Below are positions 43,155-56,163 of a DNA stretch of 64,000 nt, in pieces. A program made the position numbers and the translations under genes. Origin of the DNA: Ryuthela nishihirai (lineage: Eukaryota > Arthropoda > Arachnida > Araneae > Heptathelidae); NCBI GenBank assembly GCA_038380435.1, contig JAWZYU010000009.1, forward strand, positions 65,997,901-66,061,900. Direction: 5' to 3'. The stretch's first letter is position 1. Each line of letters starts with the position of its first letter. The notes beneath the pieces were generated by a model, which ran no database searches, was not told the DNA's origin, and was given only the letters and a program-made list of their open reading frames with translations.

Positions 43155-45250
43155 CTCAATTGGTTAGAAGTAGGATAACCAGGCATTATGGAGCCAAAGA
43201 ATGAGGAAGATGAAACTGGGCCTTTAAGACAAGTCTCATTTCTGAAATCAAATATTCAGAGTATGTAAGTCACAGGGGACGGCCATTGGATGCTGAGGCT
43301 ACATGAGTACATATCCATACGTGCAGTGTTGCCTTCGTTCACATCCTTAACTGCGAGTAATTATTCTTAGACAGCCACAAACTCAAAAACATTAGTCGTT
43401 TCCAACAGTCCTACCACCAGTCTGTGAACCTTGCACGTCAGAGTTGGATTACTTTACCTCAGAGAGTAACTTTGGTACTCATAATGAATTAAATGACCAG
43501 GCCGTAAGGACACCAATCATCTAAGAGTTGGACAAGGGATCCATTGGACAGCCTGCAAAAAACAACTAGACATGTTCTTTAAGGTGCACAGGGTATAGCT
43601 CTTCTGCTTCACAACTGCTCGTCCATTTTCTCAAAGTACCTGGATCGAAGCACTATTGTCTCAGAGTACTGTGTTTAACGGCTTTTATTGTTAAAAATTC
43701 GAACACTATTCCTTAAATTCTCGAGAAAAAAGAACAGCTCAATAAACCACTCTGATCTTGTAGTCCTCCCCTTCCAAAATCTCTTTCGAAAGGTACTAAT
43801 ACTAACTTTCGCCATTAACTTAGGAGTAAATACGTGGTAAAATTTTGAACTTGTGATGTTAAATTCAACAAACTGCTAGGCTGTATACTTATACTTTTTT
43901 CGTTTATTAAACGCAGCATTAATATATAAATGTAATTTACATGTACACAAAGAGAAAAAATGGAAAACATATTTATAGTTCGAAAAATTGTCTACAAGCA
44001 GTGTAACTGGCAAAGAATTAATTAATAACAAAGTGTAACCCTGATTTTTCTTCTCGATATGTTTGAAATACAAGATTTTACAAGAAATTGTAAGAAATTT
44101 TACATTTTGATGGCTACTTTTTAATCCTACATTGCATTAGTAACTTGTTAGCATGGATGTTGGCAGTGGGGATGTAAGAGGAGCATTAGCCCTGTTAAAA
44201 ACAATAACAGATAAAAAAACAGATATGGGTAAAAAGCATTCCTTTTCAGTTCAACAAAATATAACTAGTTTGTTTTACGTTTTCAGAAGCACATCTTCGA
44301 AATACATACAAAAAAGCCATTTTTATTTGTTTTCAACAATTAGTTTTTTTTTCGGGCATCTTTAGTTATATTTGCAACTGCATTCATTAATAAATAGCTA
44401 GCCTAAATATTGAAATAATACCCCCCCCCCCCCGTAAAAAAAAATCTGCCGACACCCACGCTTGTCAATTGTTACGGGTCCAATAGTTCTAAAAAACATT
44501 TGCTTTGAATCTGATTTTTAATCTGGGTTCAACTGTCTTTGGAAAGCTACTCTATAGTTATGCAAAAAACAGAAATGGGGAAAAAAATATACTCTTGTAT
44601 AAAACAGTATAGTGCATTTTTACAAATAATGTATATAACTTAGGAAATAAATGAACAGAAATGCTGGTATTTTAAACTATGTCATACTGCATGTACTTTT
44701 TACTGCGACTTTTTCGTAGTTTAATTCTCAATTGGAGTAAAACTATCTATGAAACCAAATCAACTTGAAGATTACCTCTTGGTGACTACTTTTCAGTTTT
44801 CCTTAAAATCAGATAAAATATTTATTATATAAAAAAAATATTCTTCAGATCATGATTTCACACTGACACATATTTGCCTTACGAACCAGGGCATGGATAA
44901 TGTAAGTAAATATTGTGAATATAACGTATCTTTGTCCTCAAAGTACTGTTACTTTAAAATGACTGGAATATCTCTAGTTTTGACGCCTATAACTTCACTG
45001 ACCAGCGATACAAAAAAAAATATTGGTGGTTGAGAACAATACACTGAAAACAATTTACCCTACTATCCATTACCGCATACAAATTTCCTTTAAATATACT
45101 AATAAGATGTTTACACACGGTAGAGTTTTCAACAAGTTTATAAAAATAATTTAAAACGAATCATTGATGGGGATGAATCGAGTAGGTTTTTTTTCAATCC
45201 TGAATAACATATACAATGGAGTTAAATGGCAAGGTCATGAGAAGTGAAGT
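43155..45250. other. Spacer with a decayed SINE B
   Basis: At 43490-43612 are GACCAGGCCGTAAGGACACC, GTTCTTTAAGGTGCACAGG and TATAGCTCTTCTGC, an old SINE B. A run of C at about 44420 is followed by CCGACACCCACG. No gene recognised. Confidence 0.5.
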
Positions 45251-45615
45251 TAGGTTGTTTTATCTCTGAGCGGCACATTTTTGACAAGGTAAAACCTCTG
45301 GCAAGCAGCTGCTTGAGGGGGTATTTATTTATTTTTTATTTAAATGGACAAGTCACAAGGACTCTGAGAAAGTTGGGGACGGGGCACTGAACAGCTTTCA
45401 GGAGACAGCTGCCTTCTGTCACAATTCAGCGTTTTAACATGCATAGAGTATGGTTCTCTTGCACACGGAACCACGGATTTACGTTCCATCCGACGGCGGC
45501 CTTACCAAGCCCATCGGTGTCTCTACTAACCGAGGACAGGATAGGGTTTTGCGAAATTAAATATCAACTATGGCTCAGGTGGGACTAGAACCTGAGAACT
45601 GCAGAACCCCTCCCC
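45251..45615 (-). mobile_element. SINE family B with a SINE A tail nested inside
   Basis: The left part GGTTGTTTTATCTCTGAGCG is the SINE B tail. At 45290-45340 it is interrupted by ACCTCTGGCAAGCAGCTGCT, GAGGGGGTATTTATTTAT, the tail of SINE A in the opposite orientation. SINE B resumes with AAATGGACAAGTCACAAGG. The core (TTTTAACATGCATAGAGTAT) and head (complement AGGTTCTAGTCCCACC) follow. The nesting shows A was mobile after this B copy inserted. Confidence 0.88.
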
Positions 45616-46114
45616 AGGTGAAAAAAAAAAAACTTTTTTTTCTTAGGTGTTAACAATTAATTTAGTTAAAATCAATGGCACTTTAAAAGTAAATGAATGT
45701 CATGTCGTTGAGAAATAGGTTTTACGTGCCCTCGTACACCTTATTGTATTCTTTTTAGTGTCATTAGTTTACTGGTATTTTGGTTATTTGTTTTTATTAT
45801 CATTTATTTTCATGGTAGGGTGGACTCAAACTGAAGTTGTGACATTGCTCATAGGTAATATGAAAAAATTAAACAACACGAAAATCCTTTAATTGAGCAT
45901 TCTACAGCAACTAGTTATTAGAACTATAAAATTTATTTCCTAAACTGATAGACTTTGATATAAATTAAAACCACATATATCAACAGGTATTTCTGTACAT
46001 TTACTATTGATTCTAATAACACCATAATTGGAAGAAGCATATGTCTCTTCTTTGACGAAAGAAATTTATAACTTTTACTAGAAATTTAGATACTAATGGA
46101 TTTCGATTGTTTAA

Positions 46115-46400
46115 TCTCCGCACAGTACTACTTTTGCACACAGACTAAATGGCGAAGTCAGAAGGACCCCAAATATCTCAGCTGTGAAGTGACCCATTAG
46201 ACAGTTGTTAAGAAACAGATGCAAGTCTCCTGTGTTCTTTATTGTGCACAGGACCATGGCTTAACATCCTATCTCACAGACTTTGTCCCTGGTTAGAAAA
46301 AGGACACCGATACAAAAAGGTGGGATTAGCAGCACAATCAGGGATTTTTGAACAACGAAGTTACATGCCAGGAATCTTACCAACTGAACAAATTCCCTAT
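46115..46400 (-). mobile_element. Decayed SINE family B
   Basis: CTACTTTTGCACACAGACTA, then GTGTTCTTTATTGTGCACAG, GGCTTAACATCCTATCTCAC, and a head remnant near 46370. More diverged than other copies. Confidence 0.7.
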
Positions 46401-46615
46401 TCCTCATACAAATGGGGGGGATACATTTTGCATAGTTTAGATATGTGAATTCAGTTGTATTCAATAGCCGATTACTCTTAAAATCCCTTTCCAAAAGATT
46501 ATGTTTAAGATTTACATTAACCAAGTGGTTCATGAAATCAGCTACATGGAGAGGTGTCAAAAACAGTACTGTTTTTTGGTACTATCCTACAATAGGATGA
46601 ATTTCCATTTTTAAG

Positions 46616-46664
46616 TTTCAGATTGGATAAGAAGGTATGAAATAACTTCTTATCCAATCTGAAA
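46616..46664. repeat. 19-bp perfect-arm hairpin
   Basis: TTTCAGATTGGATAAGAAG at 46616-46634 and its exact complement at 46646-46664, spacer 11 bp. Confidence 0.9.
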
Positions 46665-48592
46665 AATTTGGGGTCTTACCCCAAAATGTCATAGGATTGA
46701 ATAAGTTGTAAAAAATGAACTTAATGGGGATGAAATGCTGTGGGACAATATATCACTGACCTGGTACCCCACGCATGTTTATAGGGATCATACCTCACAC
46801 AGCTGGCAAACAAATTTTCTGTTAACTATCTATAATAAATTGATGCTGTTTACTGTACTTATTAATGAAGTAGTCCTTTCTTAACCCTTGAAGTATGTTT
46901 GGGTACCAATTGCAATCTTTCTTTATAACAATATTGAGTTACAATAGGTGTATACTCATTTGTAGATTGAAGTAGTAACAACTGCAGTGCTGTCAAGTTC
47001 GACTCCTTTAGCCATTATTATTTATCATTCATCTGATCAAAAGTTGTGGCTCAGTGACCAATACATTCATACGTTATCAAGATATTACTGGTTTATGTTA
47101 CTTGCTGCAAATAAATTTTATGCTTACCTCCTAAATACACATATAGCTTTGAATTACAGCTGTATCAAAATAGTGCATAAAACAAAAATTATTTACGTAG
47201 TACAATAATAATGCTCAAATACACGTCCAACAAGTAGTTTTGAGCTGAAGTGTCTAGGTTATAAGTGTAAACCAGACAACTTTGGTATTTTAGTTGAATA
47301 TTTGAACAATAAATAACAATCACAGAATTACCTGTTGACTTTTAACGTCTATAAATCAATAAACGCTTCCCACAAACATTTATTGAAATTTTCTTTTTAT
47401 TATTAAAATATTGATAAATTTTAATTATGGTTTTAGAAGAGAAATTATAATTAATTCTACCAACAAGCACATTAGTATCAGATTATTTCAAGTCAAATGT
47501 ACTGGTACACTGGTTTTCAATTACGACAGGGATAGTTGATGTGAAAATGCACTGGAAATCTATAAATCATAACTAAGAATTCATTTGAAAGCATTTCAAA
47601 GTTAGTTATGCATCAAATGCAATTAAATATTCCTGTGTGAATGAAGTTATAATGAAAATAAAAAATACATATTTCAATGGATAATATTTATCCATTGAAA
47701 TAATCTCTTATCTCATTTCAATGAAATGAGATAATAGTACATTTTGTTTTCTATGTCAAGCAAACTGTAAAATTTAATGAAAAGGAAATATTGAAAAATT
47801 GTTTAAATTTAAAATAGGATGTCAAAAAAAATATTCTACTAAAATATGGAAAAAAAAAAGAAGCAACCAAATAAGAAAACAATTTTTACTGGTCAAGGTG
47901 AATGCTGCGACTTTTAAAAGAAATATTAGCAATTCGAAGTTAGCAAATATTAGCACATAATGTTTGAAATTCCCTATCTGGTTTCCCCAGCAGCAGCTGA
48001 AATGACAAATCTCAACATTTTTCTGCTTAGGTAACGCAGCACTATCAATAAAGGAATCTGGAGACCTACTCAAGTTTAGGAAATTAAGGTACTTGGTACC
48101 TTACTTTAGTTAGTAGATTTACTTTGCTGAGAATACTACTACATTCTAGAATTACATTTTATTAAAAAAAAATCATTAACTGGAAAAGAATCAAGCTATC
48201 TAAAATAACTGAATTTTCATAGAAAAGTATATGTAGTATGACCCAATAATTTTTACGCAGGGCACACACTATCACAATCTGCAACGGCAATACAACGACA
48301 ATTGCAATTTCTTCTTTAAACTGCAGTCTAAGAACATTCTAAGTACCTTTAAGTATATTCATAAATCTTTAAAATTCTAAGAACCTAAGGTACATTCATT
48401 AAATAAATTTAAAAAAAGGATCATATCACATTGCTGTTGCAAATTACGGTGGTGTGCACCCTGACTTAAGGTTCATGACAAATTTATGATTTTGCTAAAA
48501 GTAAAAATTTTTACCGAAGGAAAAAAAAGCATACTATGATATTTGAATTAAAAAAATTCCTTTTTAGCTTTGGTTAAGTGTAAAATGTAGAA
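46665..48592. other. AT-rich spacer with further hairpins
   Basis: No gene recognised. Two more perfect hairpins: arms 47671-47684/47688-47701 (ATTTCAATGGATAA) and 47708-47720/47722-47734 (TTATCTCATTTCA). Confidence 0.55.
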
Positions 48593-48829
48593 CAGTGGTT
48601 CTCAATCTTTTATGCTTCACGTACCCCCTGGAAATGTGTAGGTAACTGGCATACCCCTTGTATAGGTAAATAAAACTATAGTTATAGTATAACAATGGGA
48701 ATAAAATAAAACACACACACACACATATATAACATATCTAGTGATTTTTGAGCTCTCGGGACATATCGCAAAAAATTTTGGGGCATATCGCAAAAAATTT
48801 TACCGCATACCCCATGTTGAGAACCCCTA
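48593..48829. mobile_element. hAT MITE (CAGTGGTTCTCAA family), copy 1
   Basis: Begins CAGTGGTTCTCAATCTTTTA; ends CCATGTTGAGAACCCCTA (last G mutated). Flanks ATGTAGAA (48585-48592) and ATGCAGAA (48830-48837) are an 8-bp target duplication with one change. Contains a CA microsatellite and a duplicated GGACATATCGCAAAAAATTT block, so it is longer than copy 2. No coding. Confidence 0.93.
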
Positions 48830-50199
48830 ATGCAGAATATGAAAAAATAGTCTTCGCTTTAAACATGTCATTAATTTGCCCCACCCCCCCAAAAAAAAAA
48901 TGCTGCATTATTTGAAATTTGTTAACTGACTGATAAAAATAGAATAAAATATTTATTTCTTGTTGACATTTTTTCTCACTATCAGTTCAAAACTAAATAT
49001 ACAATTAAAAGGACCTTCTTGCTCAGAAATAAATTAAAAATAACTTAAAATTCTCTGTTGTTGAGCAACAGAGAATTTTGTTATTTTTAATCAAAACTGT
49101 ATTTTTAAACTACAAAAGTAAATTGGGGTGGATTAAGAAAAAACTTGCAATTTATTTATATTAAACACTCCCATATCCAACTTGCTTGTAAAAACATCCC
49201 AAGGCTTGCAACTTTCATACAAAACGTTTGGAATATCCTGGTTCTTTCCAGGGTAAAATTCTTACCTTGTATCATCACTTAATATTTCTCTTCAAAACGT
49301 TTTCTAATCAAGAGTACAGGGTTATTCTAATAGAAAGGAAACTTTGAAGTTGGTTTTACAAAAAATTAAAACAGACTAAATCATTTAAATATCACTTGAG
49401 TTTCGGCATTTTTAGGGAAATAAACAACTCTAGGGAAATATGTCTGCTAGTAATTTTTTTATAAGTTACAATAGCTTCATTATTTCACATATGTTTGGAG
49501 TGCGAGAAAATGCTAAAATGTGACCCATAGATTTCTCCAAATCTACCATCGAAATCTTCAGGCAGGCAGTTCAAGGAGGCAACCTTACCTGTTTCTTATT
49601 TCTATTTTAAATAACTGTGAAGACCAAAAAACTTGCATATTGAGTAAAAAGGAGAATTTAAGCAAACGAAAAAAGTTTAATGCACTGTGTACACTTGATC
49701 TCCAAGTTTCAAGGTCTACCTGGCTTTGTTTAGTATATATATATATGATCAGAACAATAAGAATGAATAAACCCCAACCATTTGACCAAGCTGCTGCTTG
49801 GTCAAATGGATGGGGTGAGATAATAAAGGTGCTGTTCCTAAGTGTTGCAATCACAAATCACACTACAAGATCAAGAGCAACTGAAAAACGAAGAAACATT
49901 TTTTGGGGGGAGGGGGCAGATTTTTAATATTTCATTTACAAATGCAAAACTGTGCTTATGGCAAATAATTGAATTTATACAAATACTGCCGTTCAAGAAT
50001 GTTTCAAATAATCAAAAAATTTAAAAAATGGTTTTTGGATAAGGTAAAGTTTACTATATATACATTACCCTAAAAAATTACAGACAACTTCTATTGTTAT
50101 ACCATTGTAAAATGTTTGAAGCTCTATAAGTTTTAAAATAAACTTTGACAAAATAAAACCTGAATTTATCAAAAAATTAGAAAAATAGTCACCTTCTGA
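48830..50199. other. AT-rich spacer with two strong hairpins
   Basis: Hairpins with arms 49047-49060/49066-49079 (AAAATTCTCTGTTG, extended outward by a pairing GTTATTTTT after a bulge) and 49773-49790/49797-49815 (CCATTTGACCAAG). The overlapping open frames near 49600-49900 are symmetric because of the second hairpin and show no protein motif. Confidence 0.55.
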
Positions 50200-50742
50200 C
50201 AGAAAGTGTCATACCAATCCTCGACAGATCAAAATAAACCCAAATTCACAACAAGCAGTCCCAACATACCGTGGCTCATACAAATAAGCTATTATGAAAC
50301 CATACAACTATAAAGTCAATAAAAGCAGACAAAACCATTTTGAAAATAATTAAAAATGACAGAGATTTTATCCCAAACTCACGTGGGATATATCAAATTC
50401 CAGTGGAAATGCAAGTGAATGATGAAATTAAAATGTGTAATTACTACTGAAAAACCAAGAGACACTTCAGGCAAAGACTAAAAGCACACAAATGAGATAC
50501 TCATAACGGAAAACAGAACACAGCACTGGCAAAAGCTATCTACTGTGGTAATGCAATATCGAAATTTAATGATGCTAAAATTATTTGTGCTCCACCAACA
50601 CAATATCAATATGATTATATTGAACAGCTTGCAATATACAAGAAGAAATAGCAACAACGAAGAAATTTATGCCATTCCTTCAGCATGGAAACTTCTTGAA
50701 ACCATACGGAAAAATTCATATTACCCCATACTACAGCCATAA
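50200..50742 (+). pseudogene. Penelope-like element: GIY-YIG endonuclease remnant
   Basis: From about 50385 one frame reads GIYQIPVEMQ, CNYY-stop-KTKRHFRQRLKAH, DTHNGKQNTALAKAI, KFNDAKIICAPPTQYQYDYI and EQLAIYKKK; after a frameshift IYAIPSAWKLLETI. This fits a GIY-YIG domain (GIY-x-IPC, then YIG-x-T-x-RxFxxRLxEH) and the tail of Penelope-like retroelements. Upstream, YRGSYK fits the PLE linker 'YVKGISEKI'. The RT is not visible. Key residues (the YIG tyrosine-isoleucine-glycine) are damaged. Confidence 0.7.
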
Positions 50743-50744
50743 TT

Positions 50745-52184
50745 AACCAGCCTACGGACCCATCGCCAAAACATTTGGGTCAGAAACCACCAATGCGCAT
50801 GCACTGCCTTTGGACCATTAACCACTTCCACATGCCCCAAACTTTGACCTTACACTTGAAAAAGCTGCTGCCAAATAAGCAGTGAAACTGGTCGTATGCC
50901 TCCCATGCATATGACTGCTGCCAAAGGAAGAGGAGAACATGAAGCTGACTTGACCGCAACACCAAAGCATTGAAATTAGCTCTAAGTAAATGCTTCTTTC
51001 ATCCCTCTGCAAAAATTCTTTGGGACACTTTAACAGCAACAGCTGTCATATATATGTACTTTTACCTACAGCATTATAGTGAACCTTTATAAACTCTCAA
51101 ACCTCATGCTGTGTTTCTAACTTTATTTTGTGATCTAAAGACCTATATCTTGTTTTTCAACAATATTTGGTTAGATATTAAAGAATTATGGAAGTGGCAA
51201 TGTTTTAGCACTTCTTGCTTCTTGCACTTTTGCTTGTCCTAAAAGAATTTCCTTTAAAATTGAAGAAAAGGTATTGTACATATTTTTACTTTTAAGATAT
51301 ATTTAATGTGTGGCAAACAGTGCTGTAAATATTTAACTTTTCATCTCCATACTTTATTGGTAATTAGTTTCAGTGACAGCAATGTTATCTTGAATGCATA
51401 CAAATATTAGTTATTAAACAGATTAAATATGGAATGAACATTATTTAAAATATTTTAGAAGTTATAGAACTTTCAATTTAATTTTCCAGTGGCATAAGGA
51501 ATGAAATTACAAAATGGAAAAATTCAGTAGAACAGTATATTATGAGAATAATATATTTTCAATAATTTTAATGCAATTCTTCAAGCGCAATTTTTCATAT
51601 TTACATAAAAAAATCATAAGACATGCTTCTTAACATGCTGTGGCGAACTCTACTTGTTATGAATCAACAGCTTGTAATGGACATTGGATGGATACTGAAC
51701 ATCATTCAGCAGATGACAATTTCAGTTCTATACACTAGGGTTACTCAACTGTATTTTCATATGGGCCAGAGGTGGAGACAAAAAAACACACACCACAATT
51801 TCATTTAACATTTAAAAACAAGTATACCTATGATAGATTGCAGACCTATAGTTTTTTTCTTTTCCTTTTTAGTACACTATTCTAGTGTACACATTCTAGC
51901 GATTGATAGAGACATTGCCTTTAAGCTCACATTCTCCATCAGTCCATTAATATAACATTCCATAGTATCAGATTTCATTACTTTCTGTTGATGTTACAGG
52001 GTGAACTAGCTTTGATGGAAATTATAACCGAAGTGAGTGGCTAGTCACAATTTTGTCTTTTGCAAGACATGGCACCAATCTTCAGCTGGAATTCAGTTTT
52101 CTGCACAACAGGTCTGCATTTGAGGACTGGATAAGACCAATTCCATTCTCCAAATATGGTGTTGGATGCCATGTTTTTGCTGGG
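50745..52184. other. Spacer, no gene seen
   Basis: No recognisable motif. ACTAGGGTTACTCAACTG at 51746 resembles a hAT-like end but has no confirmed partner. Confidence 0.4.
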
Positions 52185-52748
52185 GTTGGGTTGCTTTACC
52201 TTTGAGCCACTTTTTTTCATACAATGGGCTAAATAGTCAGGTCACAAGAACCCAGGGAAGGGTTGTTGGGTTGTTTTACCTCTGAGCGGCACTTTTTTTG
52301 TACACCATGGGCTAAATGGCCAGGTCACATGGACCCCGAAGGCTCAGAGAAGGTTGGGGGAGGGGACCCACTGGAACAGCTGTTGGGAGACAGATGGTAG
52401 CCTCCCGTCAAGGCCATCCAGCGTGTTCTTTAACGTGCACAGGGTATGGCTCTCCCGCACACGGCTAAACGTCCCATCCGATGGACGGTGTCCCCTACTG
52501 ACACTGGGCAGGGCGGGGAATTACCGAGAGAAGGTTGGGAGAAATGCAATCCAGTGTGTTAATGTGCACAAGGTATGGCTTAACATCCCATCTGACGGAC
52601 AGTGGCCTTTAGAAGCGTATCAAGTGTCTCCTACTAATGAAGAGCAGGGAGGGGGTTGCAGAGATAAATCTCAATGTTGGTCTGGGTAGAACACAAACCT
52701 GGGAACTGCAGATTAGAGCATGGCACATTACTGACTGAACTACCCCCA
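52185..52748 (-). mobile_element. Cluster of three SINE family B segments
   Basis: A tail fragment (52185-52262), a copy lacking the head (52265-52523) and a third segment with core and head (52524-52748; complement AGTTCCCAGGTTTGTGTTCT). The middle copy is among the least diverged in the window, reading GTTCTTTAACGTGCACAGGG and CTCCCGCACACGG. The direct repetition suggests tandem duplication or repeated insertion at one site. Confidence 0.88.
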
Positions 52749-53246
52749 TCCCTTTTTCCCATGGAACACATTTAATTGGACCATTGGGTGGTAAGATTCC
52801 CATGTTCCAAAAGTGATAGCCATGATTTGGCCACACAGAGAGAGTTGATGTGGGGTAATTGTACATAGGAAACCATAATGGGCCTGGATTTGATTGTATA
52901 GCCTTTCTTTTACTTTATTTGCATCTGTCCAATTTTGTGGAAGACCCACGAGTAATTTTAAGCCATGATTTGGGGGGGGGGGAGAAGATGCATTAGGCAT
53001 CTCTAAAATAGAGAGGCATTATTAATTTATCTAAACTGCAGCTAGGCAAAATTTATTGAAATTTGCATTGCTTTCGGGTGAACCATGATCAGAAAAATCT
53101 GATATGGGTATTTCTCTTTATATGTTTCTGAGTGCACTTTTGCAGTAATCCAGTCATCATTCTTGGTAAAATGGTATTTTTGTCAATTCTTTTTGAAACT
53201 TCTACTCATCACAACTACAGGTAGAAAATAGGTTATTATGTTCAAC
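52749..53246. other. Spacer, no gene seen
   Basis: Nothing recognised; a G-run at about 52970. Confidence 0.45.
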
Positions 53247-53248
53247 TA

Positions 53249-54465
53249 CAGGGGTTTATCAAAATAACAGAAACACTGATGGTGACTGGAGTGCAAGCAA
53301 TGCACTGTATGCATATCACAGGGACAATGCCACCCATGATATGAGGTACATAAAGGGGTGAAGTACGATGTCGCCTATTACTTAGCAATGCCACAGGCGC
53401 AGGTGAAATGGCTGTTGTGGTGTAATTGTTGACAATGTCAGATCTCAGTGACCTTCAAAATGCATGATCATTGGTACAAGTCTTGCAGGAGCTTCAGTAA
53501 TGAGAACAAAGGAAATAGTGGTGAACATGAGAAATTATATTAAAGATTATGACTACCTATCAAAAAGGACAGGGAGTCGCCTCCGAACATGCAAATTGTG
53601 GATGCCACACAAAGTTGTCAGATGGGATGGATGGATCAGTTGGCACGGATTATACAACGGAAGCACACAAGACCATGGCACCACAAATAGCAGCAGAGTT
53701 GAACACCAGTCGGAATGATTCCGTTTCAGTCATAACACTTTGTTGGTGACTTCATCTTGCAGACATTTATGGCCATGGTGCAATCCATAAATCTATGATT
53801 ACCAATATCAATGCAACAAAACGTGTAAGGTGGTGCAAAGCACATAAAAACAGGGATGCTAAAGACTGGCAACTTGTCATCAGGTCTGATGAATTGTGCT
53901 ACACATTGTTTCCCATCACTGGTAGAGCGTGCTTCCGGCAGAAGTGTGCAGAAGAATACCAACCAGACTGTTTGGTTCTGACTGTGAAGAATGGAGGTGG
54001 ATCCCTGAAGCTGTTGGGTGCCATATCAAGGCATTCCTAAGGGCCATTATTCTGCAGGGTCATGTCGCATCCGCAATGAATGAATCCATTCTAGGGGACC
54101 ACCTGTACCCAATGTTGCAAGCATTGCCCCCTAATGACCATCCCTGATTTGAAATATGTCAATTTGTGGTTTGCAGAGCATGAGGAACAGCAGCTATCAT
54201 GGCCAACTCAATATTATTGAACATTTGTGGGAATATCTGGAATGCAAGGTCATATCACACTTTCCACCTCCAGCATCACTGGCACAGTTGGGCCATATTT
54301 TACAGGAAGAATGGTCCCACACTCCATTACTGTATGTGCATGACTTGTATAAATTTATTCCATGTCTAATTGTGTCTGCTCTGAAAGCCCGAGGTGGGCC
54401 TACAGCTTATTAATAAAATGTTCTCCACAAACAGCATGTGTTTCTATTATTTTGATAAACCCCTG
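53249..54465 (+). mobile_element. Tc1-like transposon, second copy of the 1549-2881 family
   Basis: TIRs CAGGGGTTTATCAAAATAAC and complement, with TA at 53247-53248 and 54466-54467. Transposase start near 53436 (MSDLSDLQ-like), GASVMRTKEIVVNMRN, TKRVRWCKAHKNRDAKDW, SDELCYTLFPITGRACF, then SLKLLGAISRHS and IIEHLWEYLECKV (E). Parts around the second aspartate are deleted. It lacks the SINE carried by the first copy, which makes it the reference for that insertion. Confidence 0.95.
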
Positions 54466-54741
54466 TAACTTGTGGGTTGTTTCTGGTTCAAGTCTGAACT
54501 CTTGAGCACTCTATAAATTATTATTGTAATGTATTCTCGACAGTCAAATCAACCAATTACCGATATTTAGTCCTGAGAATTTAGCAATATTGCAGGATCA
54601 ATTAATTTATTTCATACAAATCTTAATCATACCATGTTTCAAAGTGGAAAAGCTTCGGGATGAAACCTACAGATTTGATTTCCTTTTTTTTAGAAAACAT
54701 GTTTTTGTTTTGCCATTGTATTTTTCACTCATTCTCTACAG

Positions 54742-54934
54742 CAGTGGTTTTCAACCTTTTATGCTTCACATACCCCCTGGAAATGTGTATGTAACTGGCG
54801 TACCCCTTATATAGATAGATAAAACTATAGTTATAGTATAATAATGCCAACTTTGTTACTAGATCAAGTGACCTTTGAGCTCTCATGGTGTACCCCAAAA
54901 TATTTAACCGCATACCCCACGTTGAGAACCCCTG
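54742..54934. mobile_element. hAT MITE (CAGTGGTTCTCAA family), copy 2
   Basis: Starts CAGTGGTTTTCAACCTTTTA and ends CCACGTTGAGAACCCCTG. Exact 8-bp target duplication CTCTACAG at 54734-54741 and 54935-54942. 193 bp, no coding. The same family as 48593-48829. Confidence 0.96.
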
Positions 54935-54942
54935 CTCTACAG

Positions 54943-56161
54943 GTTACAAAATATTTTAATATGCCAGATTTGGTCTAAATGCCATCATATGGGTAACCCT
55001 GATTCACATCTTACAAATGTATTAAACACAGACAGTTCACATCTTACAAAGGAATTAAACACAGACAGAAGGACATAGCAATTACCATATTTCTAGTAAA
55101 AATATATATTCAACATCTATAACACCATGAAATCTAAAAACTAAGTTTTTAAATTGATTTTAGTTCTTGACCATTATTAATTGCATATTTGGTTCTTCCG
55201 TTTCATAATCCTTTTTAAATTCCCACTTCATTTGTCCTCAAAAGTGTTTTTTAAAAATGGTACTTCAGTCGGAGTTCAATTTATATTCTTGCTGATGCAG
55301 AAACTAGAAAAACAAATAAATAATAGGTAAAAAGGGCAAATAAGTTCTAATACTTGATGGCCAGCAACCAATTGTTCACAAAGAGCTTTAATCCAGTCTG
55401 CTACAACTTGATTAAAAGTGCTTAATTTTCATGAATCAAAAACGCATAAATTTCCATTCTTTTATTGCTGCAGCTTTATTTATCTTTGGAATATTGCAAA
55501 AACAGAGTTACAGCTTTCTGTGTAATTATTGATACTGTATGCAAAACATTGGGCATAGAATTACTCCTTCCCCAAATATTAGTATTAATTTTTTCTGCAG
55601 CAATAATTTGGTTAACGTACTAGCTCCAGTCTGATTCACTGCACTACGTCAATCTCGCCCATGGTCTTGTTCATACTTTTAAATTTGGCCTAAAACTAGT
55701 AAATGATTGCTGCCCACTAGCATACATTATCATTTAATGAAATCTGTTTTCCTCGATTTCCATTAAGAAATATTTAATCGCATAGCTAAGTTTAAAAATC
55801 ACATAAATATCGTTGAATTGAGAATTTGAAAGATTTGAGTGAGATCAATTTACCTCCAGTGATATTTTTCTGTAAAAAGCTTATTTTCTAAATTGGAAGC
55901 TCTGAATATGACTTTCAATTCACATAACATTGGATGGCCTTCCAGGAGCAGATGCAGGTTATGTGAATAGAGTCAGACTCAGTAATTTGTTAGAAAAGCT
56001 TTTTATGGAAAAATACGACTATTATAAATAAAGGCTATCTAAATCTATACTTTCAGAAATATTTACTCAGTATAGAACAGGCATTTAATAACAATTCATT
56101 TTGTTCTGAAAAATATCATTTAAAATTGGCAAAAATTAAAATAATCATTATTCAAACTACA
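54943..56161. other. AT-rich spacer, no gene seen
   Basis: A short direct repeat (CAGTTCACATCTTACAAA near 54999-55050). Nothing else recognised. Confidence 0.5.
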
Positions 56162-56163
56162 TA

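Noticed and set aside
47095..47160. A 32-bp microexon-like segment with GTAAGC donor on the minus strand
   Set aside because: Splice-like motifs this short are expected by chance in AT-rich DNA, and the frame carries no signal.
49520..49927. Open frame of 135 codons on the + strand
   Set aside because: It spans a hairpin and mirrors the opposite strand frame; no protein motif.
51740..55000. A single hAT-like element from CTAGGGTTACTCA (51746) to GGGTAACCCTG (about 54990)
   Set aside because: The end similarity is short and the interval holds complete unrelated elements; no target duplication.
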